Assembly: GCA_009746045.1 (NCBI GenBank)
Contig: RPFO01000041.1
Span: 1,474,783-1,538,782, forward strand
Direction of reading: 5' to 3'
Length of the DNA: 64,000 nucleotides
Origin: Mesostigma viride
Lineage: Eukaryota; Streptophyta; Mesostigmatophyceae; Mesostigmatales; Mesostigmataceae
The position numbers and the translations under genes are program-made. Below, one piece after another: positions 43,368 through 51,829 of this stretch (positions are counted from its first letter, which is position 1; the number at the start of each line of letters is the position of its first letter). Under the pieces are notes generated by a model. It was not told where the DNA came from, ran no database searches, and saw only the letters and a list, made by a program, of their open reading frames with translations.

Positions 43368-43950
43368 TGTTACGTCCCGGCCCTTCTAGTCGGACGTAAC
43401 AATGGAATAAATTACTAAGGCCTTGTGGCCGTTGTACTGAGTTTTATGAATATTGGCTATTTTGTGAATTGGACTAGTTATTTTGGTCCTAGGCTGACCT
43501 TTTAGGGGCCGGTGCCGTGGCGCCGCGCCAGTTCTGGGTCTGTCTATGGTTCTAGGCGTGGATCCTGTAGTTGGGGGTCGATGTCGGCCCGGATCCTACG
43601 TGGAATGAGTGAATTGGATTGGCCAGTAGGAATTGGTGTGTATCTGCGCCGCAACCAACCTAGGTTAAATTAGTCCGAGGACGAGAGTCTCGTCCTCTTG
43701 GTTTGATGAATGATAAGTGCGAATACGCCTACACATTGAGCCCGGGGCAACTATCCATTTGTAATTGGTCTTGCTAGCCATTATAAGTGTGTACAAATCA
43801 GCTTGGCATCAAGCCGTGATGCCAGAAATCTCACGACTCACGTCGTGAAGCGCAACCTACATTATGCTACCTTGAATTATTCCTAATTCCGGCAAGAAGG
43901 GTCTTTCGCTACGTAGCTCAGGCTAGAGGTGTCTGGGCTGGGACGTAACA
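43368..43950 (+). repeat. 5' LTR of Ty3/gypsy element B1 (outer copy)
   Basis: 583 bp, TGTTACGTCC...GGACGTAACA. Clearly diverged from the two B2 LTRs, so B1 is older. It is followed by the same leader (CTGGTTATCGGAGGAAATG) as B2. Confidence 0.9.
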
Positions 43951-44028
43951 CTGGTTATCGGAGGAAATGTGCTGGAAAGGTTAGCTAACTCTCGCGGAGA
44001 GGGTTAGTGAGCCAATTAGGATACCAAG

Positions 44029-44610
44029 TGTTACGTCCCGGCCCTTTAGGTCGGACGTAACAATGGAATAAATTACTAAGGCCTTGTGGCCGTTGTACTA
44101 AGTTTTATGGACAATGACTCTTGCGTGAATTGGACTAGCTATTTTGGTCCTAGGTTGCCCTTTTAGGTACCGGTGCGGTGGCGCCGCGTCAGTTCCGAGT
44201 CCATTTGTGGTACTAGACGTGGATCCTGTAGTTGAGGGTCGATGTCGGCCCGGATCCTACGTGGAATGTTTGGCTCGGATTGGTCCAGGGAAATTGGCAT
44301 GTATCTGCGCCGCAATCAACCTAGGTTAAATTGGTCCGAGGACGAGAGTCTCGTCCTCTTGGTTTAATGAATGATAAGTGCGAATACGCCTACACATTGA
44401 GCCCGGGGCATTATCCATTTGTGATTGGTATTGCTAGCCATTATAAGTGTGAACTAATTAGCTTGGCATTAAGCCGTGATGCCAGATATCTCACGACTCA
44501 CGTCGTGAAGCGCAACCTACTTTAGGCTATCCTGAATTATTCCTAATTCCGGCAAGAAGGGTCTTTCGCTACGTAGCTCAGGCTAGGTGTGTCTGGGCTG
44601 GGACGTAACA
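44029..44610 (+). repeat. 5' LTR of B2
   Basis: 582 bp, identical by eye to 54606-55187. Ends TGTTACGTCC/GGACGTAACA form a 10-bp inverted repeat; another GGACGTAACA about 20 bp inside pairs with the start. TATAAG near 44441 is a candidate promoter element. Confidence 0.94.
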
Positions 44611-44611
44611 C

Positions 44612-44626
44612 TGGTTATCGGAGGAA
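44612..44626 (+). promoter_or_regulatory. Primer-binding-site candidate of B2
   Basis: TGGTTATCGGAGG begins one base after the LTR end and starts with the TGG complementary to a tRNA CCA end. The tRNA was not identified. Confidence 0.6.
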
Positions 44627-44712
44627 ATGTGCTGGAAAGGTTAGCTAACTCTCGCGGAGAGGGTTAGTGAGCCAATTGGGATACCAAGGCTGAGTTTGAC
44701 GTAGGTAGAGGT

Positions 44713-44936
44713 TCCGGAATTCAACGACTGCTGACTGGTCGGCGGCCAGCCCGTAAAGGGATTCAACGACGACCTAGCCAGCAAGCGGCCAGTCTGGGAT
44801 ACTCGGCGGGGCTAGCAATAGTCCTGTGGTGAGGTGCTGTAAACGATAGCGTTCAGCTCTCCTGTTTTCAACGACACCTAGTGGCGGCCAGGGCTTGCCT
44901 TCAACGACACCGGGTGGCGGCCAGCTCAGGAGGATT
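44713..44936 (+). repeat. Leader array of TTCAACGAC...GGCGGCCAG motifs (B2)
   Basis: Four units open with TTCAACGAC and close with (G/C)GGCCAG: near 44719, 44761, 44869 and 44901. Unit length varies from about 25 to 31. The same four units occur in B1 (about 55223-55433). It may be an RNA structure for packaging, dimerisation or translation. Confidence 0.75.
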
Positions 44937-45343
44937 TAACGTCATCGATTATGGTGCGTCCCCTAGATAGGATACAAGCGATGCCTGTGGAAGGCTAGCT
45001 GGCTTGCTCGCTTTCTCTCCGGGTTCGCACGCGTAGGGGTTCTCGTTACACGTTGTGCCTCTATAGGGTGTGAATGTCGTTGGTTCGAATGGAAGTTGCG
45101 GACGACAACCATTCGTTGTTTTACATGTTGTGGGGGTGAATACCGTCTGGCTGTTGCCGACTGTGTTGACGGTGTTTACCTCCGTGTAATCGTTGTATAG
45201 CCTCTTTGCCGCGGATGGCGGGGGGCGTGTGCTGTACTACACTCCGTGCTCCCTCCTCGTTTGTTTAAGGTCACTGCATTAGAGGTAGCCTGGGTTTCCC
45301 CTTTCTCTCCTGCTTGCAAGCCGCTGCCAGACTATGATGTAAC

Positions 45344-45682
45344 ATGCCCCGACGTAAAATAAACAAGGGTGGACAGTCTGGATATCCTTACTATGCAGTA
45401 GCTCACGACGGGGATAAGGGTAGACCTGCTATATTCTACAGCTGGAAGACTTGTGAGGAACACATTAAAGATAAGATATTGTCCCAAGGCTCTAGTGCTA
45501 AGTGGAAAGGGTTTGATAACATTACAGATGCAGATAGGTTTGTTAGGGAACACATGCCATTGCCTGAGGGGATGCACATCACACGTGAATGCTCCAAGCC
45601 ACCCACGCTCAGCAGCCAGGGGGAGGGGACAGCAGTTACAGTTACCTTCTCTCAGCTGACCATTGGCCCTAGCAAACAGTAG
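45344..45682 (+). CDS. Pre-gag ORF of B2: stand-alone RNase H1-type hybrid-binding (Cauli_VI-like) domain
   Basis: 112 aa, ATG to TAG, 127 bp upstream of gag and in a different frame. Residues 13-70 fit the N-terminal RNA/DNA-hybrid-binding domain of eukaryotic RNase H1, also found in the caulimovirus translation-transactivator family: YPYYAVAHDGDKGRPAIF, YSWKTCEEHI, SSAKWKGFDNITDADRFVRE. Aromatic and basic positions of the fold (Y-Y-A-V, G-R, W, C, K-W-K-G-F, F-V) are kept. No RNase H catalytic domain follows; the tail is Ser/Thr-rich. Likely role: binding the RNA/cDNA hybrid or element RNA, or aiding translation of the downstream gag. Its presence in B1 as well shows it belongs to the element. 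Confidence 0.82.
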   Translation: MPRRKINKGGQSGYPYYAVAHDGDKGRPAIFYSWKTCEEHIKDKILSQGSSAKWKGFDNITDADRFVREHMPLPEGMHITRECSKPPTLSSQGEGTAVTVTFSQLTIGPSKQ

Positions 45683-45809
45683 AGGATACTATTACTAGGA
45701 AGTAATACTAGGTTCTATATCTATAGATCCATAGCACGTGGTTGCTCTTTCTCTCTCTCTTCTTTCTGGGGAGGTGATGCCTGCTGTGTAAGGTACCCGT
45801 ACGAGCACC

Positions 45810-46103
45810 ATGCCAACACGGTACCAGACAAGGAACGCCAGAGAGACAGAAGACGAGCTTAGGGAGAGAGACCCAGATAATAGAGAGATAGAACCGGTAG
45901 ACGACCACGAGCACGGTACAGAAGGGCTAGAGGTACCACCACAAGTAGAGACAGGTACAGGTGAGGTCATGGAGAGACCTGTGGAAGGCTCCCTACGATC
46001 CAGACCTAGCTCCCCAGTGGATGGGGACAATATAGACGCCTTAACCAGGCAGAGAGATGACAGTAACGACCGAGAGAGGCTCCACGACTACCCGCAGCAG
46101 CAG

Positions 46104-46156
<53 letters not shown>

Positions 46157-46157
46157 A

Positions 46158-46203
<46 letters not shown>

Positions 46204-47663
46204 CGCAGCAGCAGCAACAGCGGCAGCAACATCAGCAACAGCAACGGTCACCACAGCAGCAATGGCAACAGCAGCAACCCCGGATGCAGCAGCAACAACC
46301 CCAGACGAGACCACAATGGCTACCACCTGATCCAGAGCAGCAGAGAGACGAGATTGAAGATACCCTGCACTACCGCCGTCAGCAGCCAGTCACCGGGCGG
46401 CCCACGCATCCTTGGACAGGTCGGGGGCGGCCCCAAGGACCTCCACCGGGCCCCCCACACCGGGGCAGACGCAGAGTGTCCTTCGGCAGCACGTCCCTGT
46501 TACCCACGGCGCTATGGTATTCGGACGAGGAAGGGGAGGCCCCAGACGGCGAGCTTGATGACCTGGAGGGGACTAACGAGACGGACGAGGGCACTGTCAC
46601 GCAGGGCCCGCCTATTGGTACTCATAGACCTCGGACCAGCCCAGGGGAGACCAGGAGCAGTGTCACCACCAGAGACGAGGAGACTCACACGCCAGTCCAG
46701 CGCCCGGCATCTCACCCGCAGCGTCTACGGGCGTTTGACAGTAGCGTGGTCCCTTCGCCCGCGGCCGTCGGTAACCTGAATTTCAGCAGGGTGGCACTGG
46801 ATGACCCGGGGTACGAACACCCCTCGTCAGTACAGGTGCGCCGGACACACGGCACACCGGACAGATCCGGATCTCTCCCGCGGTCGCAGCCTCCAGCATT
46901 CGGCTCCATCTCCTACAGGGAGGTCGGCGGGCCTAAGCTTAACACGGTAAAGGCCCCACCGATGCCTACCTTCAAGAATGTACCCAAGCTGCACGCGGAT
47001 ATGAAACCGCGAGAGGTCGACGAATGGGGACGCATGTGGCAACAGCAGTATACCGTTTGGTGCAATCACAACAGCTGGGAACTGGCCACCTGCGATTTGA
47101 TCCCACATGTGGTCAACACCTGCATGGACCCCTCGGTGGTGAGCATCCTGAACTGTGAGAGCATCGCATCCCAGTCATACCCGCAAACCGTGGAGGAGCT
47201 GATGGACCGGGTGCGCCGCAAGCTGATACCCCCAGACGCGGAGCTCCACGAGCGGATCGCTTTCGGCAGGCTGCGCCAGGGGACCACCCCATATCGCGAG
47301 TTTCTGTCCAAGTTTGAGTCCAGCGCCGCTTATCTAACCGACATGACCTGGTACGAGTACAAGATCAGATTCATCGAGGCGCTCAGCCCCGAGCTGCAGG
47401 ACGAGGTATTCAAACACTACGCTGAGGTCCCCTGGAAGGAGTGGGACATCCTGAATATCCAGAGATACCTTCTGCAGGTGGCCGACGTGGTGTCTCGCGG
47501 GCGCGCACCCTCGGTGCGCCGTTTCTTCAGGTCAGCCACTGCAGGTCCGCGACGGGTGAACCAGATGTACTCTACGGAGCTCACCGGCGAGGAGGAGGAG
47601 GGGGGGGAAGAGGGCGGGTGGTCGGGCGAGGCGGCCTCCCGTCCCACCGCTCCTCGGGAGTAG
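45810..47663 (+). CDS. Gag of B2, poly-Gln-rich, no zinc knuckle
   Basis: 617 aa. A charged N-terminus (MPTRYQTRNARETEDELRER) leads to a Gln tract at about residues 97-150, a Pro/Arg-rich middle, then a retrotransposon-gag capsid domain around 390-575: PREVDEWGRMWQQQYTVWCN, GRLRQGTTPYREFLSKFESS, YKIRFIEALSPELQDEVFKH. The C-terminus ELTGEEEEGGEEGGWSGEAA is acidic, and no CCHC motif is seen. Gag forms the particle; nucleic-acid binding normally given by CCHC may be supplied by the basic stretches or by the pre-gag protein (inference). Pol overlaps in the -1 frame. Confidence 0.88.
46096..46218 (+). repeat. CAG/CAA trinucleotide tract (poly-Gln) in B2 gag
   Basis: About 40 consecutive Gln codons mixing CAG and CAA; B1 gag has a shorter, differently interrupted tract at 56620-56745. 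Confidence 0.95.
47600..47609 (+). promoter_or_regulatory. Candidate -1 frameshift site between gag and pol (B2)
   Basis: A run of eight G (47600-47607), read G-GGG-GGG-GAA in the gag frame, lies inside the overlap where the pol frame (-1) has no stops from 47441 and gag ends at 47663. It is suited to -1 slippage; a downstream structure was not tested. Confidence 0.45.
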
Positions 47664-49060
47664 TAGCCCTGCCCATGGGCTTGGGTCCCGGGGTAGGGGA
47701 TAGGGTAGAAAAATCAGATGGTAGCCCAGACGCGGAGTCAATTAGAGTAGAGGTAGACGTCAATAACGTGGCCGCAGACGCGCCCACCCAACCGGCGGCG
47801 CGTGCATCTCAAGGAGATTCGCGGCATCTGTTTCTTTTCAGCGGAGGGTTACTGGTCCCTCCCACCGTCCTTGATCCGTATTTGAAGGAGAAAACGATCA
47901 TGGACGTAAAGTTCCTGGTCGACACCGGCGCCTCCACGTCCTTCATCAACGAGGCCCTGGTGCGTCGGCTGGGCCTGGTACCTCGACCTCACACCACGGC
48001 AGTATATGTCACCTACTCAGACGGCCGGCGGCACCAATCGCCGGGCCTAGCAGACATCAAGGGTGTACTGCAGGGCACGCCGGTGGACCTGGTGGCGACT
48101 ATTGCGCCGTTGGGCGCTGCCGACATCATCATTGGAGTGGACTGGCTGGACAAGCAGGATGTGGACATCAGTGTGCGCCGGCGGGTGGTTTGGTTTCCGG
48201 ATGGTTCCTTCTGGTGCCCGGACAGCGAGTATAGGGCACAGGCCGCGGAGGTCCATAACATTACACACGAGCGCTCAGCGGACGGGCCCCGACCAGCGTC
48301 CCAGATCCTGATGAGTAGCAAGACGCTGGCACGCCAGCTCCGGAAGGGCAAGGAGTACGCGATGTATCGCATAGACCTGGACAGCACTCAGGCTCTGCTT
48401 AACGAGATTGGTGCTGGGTTCACACCGGACGAGCTGGCGCGGTTCAATGCCGTCCTGGAGAAGCGCACTGCCCTGTTCGCAGATCGCACTCCCCAGTTCC
48501 CTCCCAACCGATCGGTGTTGCATCGTGTCCAGCTTCAGGAGGGTTCCGGGCCTACGGTGTCTCCCATGTACCGCATGGGCCCAGTCGAGCTGGTGGAGCT
48601 CAAGAAGATTCTCATTTCACTGCTCGACGCTGGGCTCATTGAACCCAGCAACAGCCCCTTCTCAGCGGGCGTGCTGCTCGTTCCCAAGCCAGGAGGCAAG
48701 TGGCGTCTGGTGACTGACTACCGGAAGCTGAACGCCATCACCGTCAAGTCCCGGTATCCTCTACCGCGGATCGACGACATCTTCAACCGTGTCCAGGGGG
48801 CGACGTGTTTCACCGTCATCGACTGTGCGGACGGGTTTTGGCAGCTGCGCATCGCGCCAGAAGACTGCCACAAGACCGCGTTCGCTACGCCCTTCGGCCA
48901 CTATCAGTTTCGGGTGGCGGCAATGGGGCTGTGTAATTCGCCTGCGTCCTTCCAGATGCTGATGAATGACATCCTCCGCCCGGTGATGGGTACAGCCCAC
49001 CTGCCGCAGGTCTCCCAGGACCTGGCGGACCCGCAGAAGGGAGCCGCCCGCCCTGGACCT
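47664..49060 (+). pseudogene. Pol of B2, part 1: protease and reverse transcriptase fingers/palm
   Basis: Open in the -1 frame relative to gag (overlapping from 47441). Retropepsin: VKFLVDTGASTSFINEALV and a later GAADIIIGVDWL. RT: DAGLIEPSNSPFSAGVLLVP, KWRLVTDYRKLNAITVK, SRYPLPRIDDIFNRVQGATC, FTVIDCADGFWQLRI, FATPFGHYQFRVAAMGLCNS and PASFQMLMNDILRPVMG. The frame is lost near 49060, just before the catalytic YLDD box, after about 20 residues more than Ty3 elements usually have between LRPVMG and YLDD. Confidence 0.85.
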
Positions 49061-49985
49061 ACAAGCGCACGTGCGCGCTGGCGTATCTGGACGACATCCT
49101 GGTGTACTCCAAGACGTTCGAGGAGCACCTGGAGGATGTGGACGCCGTGCTGCAGATCATGGAGGATGAGCACCTTTCGGCGCGGAAAGCCAAGGTGCGC
49201 GCCGGTCGCTGCGTGCCGTTTCTAGGTCATACCCTGTCCGCGGACGGCATCGCGACCGACCCTGAGAAGATCGAGTCTGTCCAGCAATGGCCTGTCCCTA
49301 CGGACGTGAAAGGGGTACGCAGCTTCCTGGGATTGGCATCTTACTACCGCCGGTTCATCCCGCGGTTCGCCACCATCGCCGCCCCGATCAATGCTCTTCT
49401 CAAAAAGGGTACTCCGTTCCTTTGGGCTGAGCAGTGCCAACAGGCTTTCGAGGCGCTCAAGCGCCACCTCACCACAGCGCCAGTCCTTATCCTGCCGGAC
49501 CCGGCCCTTCCTTTCGTCGTGGCTACGGACGCCAGTAAGGTGGCCATCGGGGGTGTTCTCCTGCAGGACCACGGCAAGGGCCTTCAGCCCATCGAGTACA
49601 TCTCACGAACGATGATTCCGGCGGAGCGGAATTATCCAGTGCATCAGCAGGAACTCCTGGCAGTCGTCTACAGCTGCCACACGTGGCGTCATCATCTCTG
49701 GGGGCCCAGTTTTCGGTGGCCATCAGTGAGCAGGGGGATCTCGACCCCCATCGCCTGGTGATCCACACGGACCACCGGCCGCTCACCCACCTCCTGGTGC
49801 AGCCCAACTTGACGCCCCGCCAGGCGCGGTGGATGGAGTACCTGTCACAGTTCGCGCCGTTCAAGATCCAATATGTCAAGGGCGCGGACAATGTAGTGCC
49901 CGACGCTCTCTCGCGACGGGCAGACTACTGGTTCTACGAGGACATGGACGTGCTGCATACCACCTGTGTCCCAGTGGCCGCCCCG
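49061..49985 (+). pseudogene. Pol of B2, part 2: RT catalytic box, thumb and RNase H
   Basis: Second frame: CALAYLDDILVYSKTFEEHL (YLDD), GRCVPFLGHTLSADGIATDP, VRSFLGLASYYRRFIPRFA and the RNase H start FVVATDASKVAIGGVLLQ, EYISRTMIPAERNYPVHQQE, LLAVVYSCHTWRHHLWG. A change near 49695, in a G run, shifts to a third frame with VIHTDHRPLTHLLVQPNLTP, RQARWMEYLSQF and NVVPDALSRRAD. Confidence 0.85.
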
Positions 49986-49999
49986 GGGACCGCCTACGG

Positions 50000-51804
50000 T
50001 GTGGAACCACGGTCCCCCAGGCCCGCCACTTGTTTCATCTTGGGCACACCACCATGGATGACCTGTCACCCCTCCCGGAGGAGACGGTTCAACCACGAGC
50101 CCACGAGGACGTGGACACCCCCGGGGAGGGGGAGGGGTCGCATGCGCGCGTGCCCCTTAGTCATGTGGTGCCGCCCCAGGGAATTTTTCAGCTTCAGCCG
50201 CTCGGCCCTCCCACAGTCTTCTCAGAATTCGTCAACCAGGCTGGTACGGATGCGGCAGAACCGGCGGAGGACGCGTTCACTGTCACGTCGGACTTGGAGA
50301 TGCTGATCAGCCGTTTCACAATCACGGAGGAAGCAGCACTTGAAGCCATCCGGGCACATCCCCAGCAGATGGGGGCCTATCCTTGCAAGTTCCAGGAGGG
50401 GAAACTGTTCGTGAGTCCCCAGCCGGAGGATGGCGGCTGTATGTTCCTGAGCTCTGTAGGGCTGCCTTGCTTCACGAGCTCCATGATTCTCTCCTGGGCG
50501 GACATCAGGGAAGCCATCGTCTCCTTCCCCGGGCACGTAAGCACTTCTACTGGCCAGGGATGAAGGAGTATATCGAGACGTATGTGCGCCAGTGCCCCTC
50601 GTGTCAGATCATGAAGTCCAGGAACACGGGCTCTCAGGCCGTCCCTAAGACGCTGCCGGATCCTATGGGTCCTTGGGATTCTATCATGATGGACTTCATC
50701 GGCCCGTTCAAGAAGACGAAGAACGGCAACAGCATGGTCTTGGTGTTTGTGGACCGCCTGACGCGCATGTGTCACCTGGCCCCGTGTCCGGTCGACCTCA
50801 CAGCGGAGGAGTGCGCCAAGATATACCTGACGCACGTGTTTCGGTTTCATGGGCTCAGCCGGCAGTTCATCTCTGACCGCGACAAGCTCTTCACGGCCAA
50901 ATTCTGGCAGGAGTTCTTCGAGCAACTGGGCACCAAGGTGTCGCTGGGCACGGCCTATCACAGCTCGTCGTCGCACCTGGTGGAGCGGTTGAACCGCACG
51001 GTGCAAGAGACCATGCGACACTACACCGACACGGTGGGCAGCAATTGGGAAGAACTTCTGGGCTGGTGGAGTTTTCCCTGAACAATGCCCCCCAGGCCGC
51101 CCATGGGTTCACCCCCTTTTTCCTCAACTCCGGCCGACACCCTCTCACACCGCTCGACTTGCTTGGGAGCCACGAGCTGGGAGAGGATCAGGTCAGACTG
51201 GATACCCTGCAAGGGGTCGACCGGTTGCTGCAGCGGATGCACCAAGCGCATAACAGCGCGGTTCAGGGCTATCGCGCAGCGGCAGCACGGTATCTGGAGA
51301 GGACAGCCGGCAAGCGGGACCCAGGGCGCCGTCCATCGAGGTGGGCGATTGGGTCCTGGTCGAGGGCCCGCAGATCGGGCGATTTTCGCACAAGGTGGAG
51401 AAGGAGCTGAAGACTAAGCTCCGACCCATGTTCCTGGGACCCTACAAGGTCCTCACCAAGTTCGATGACGTCATGTTCCAGGTGGACATTCCAGTGTCAT
51501 GGAACCTCACGTCCAACCGTTTCCACCGTGACCAGCTCAAGTTGTATCACCAGAACACCATTCAGGGTAGGGTCAATCCCCCAGCCCCACTGGAGTTCAT
51601 CCTGATACGGGGGAACAGGAGGACGAGGTGGCTGCAATCGTGGGTCACCGGGATGTCAAACGGGGACGAGGGGTCCAGCGACAATATCGGGTGCGATGGC
51701 GATTCGCACAACACGAGTCTGAGGACTCCTGGCGCACCGCCCCCGAGTTAGCGGGGTGCGCCCGCTTACTAGAAGCATACAAGAAGACGCACCAGCTGCG
51801 TTAG
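50000..51804 (+). pseudogene. Pol of B2, part 3: integrase and chromodomain in several frames
   Basis: Linker GEGEGSHARVPLSHVVPPQG matches the first part of element A. Then HELHDSLLGGHQGSHRLL ... CPSCQIMK (zinc finger), MMDFIGPF, ISDRDKLFTAKFW and HLVERLNRTVQE (DDE), KLRPMFLGPYKVLTKFDDV, FHRDQLKLYHQNT, and a chromodomain EVAAIVGHRDVKRG, YRVRWRFAQHESEDSWRT up to the TAG at 51802-51804. Frame changes near 50430, 51063 (one base less than element A), 51320 and 51613. Confidence 0.85.
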
Positions 51805-51829
51805 CAGACCCCAGCCAGTAGGGTGTAGG

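Noticed and set aside
44144-44525. Two small ORFs inside the LTRs (repeated at 54721-55102)
   Set aside because: Identical only because the LTRs are identical; no features of coding sequence.
46041-46326. Reverse-strand poly-Leu/poly-Ala membrane proteins
   Set aside because: Translations of the antisense of the CAG/CAA tract in gag.
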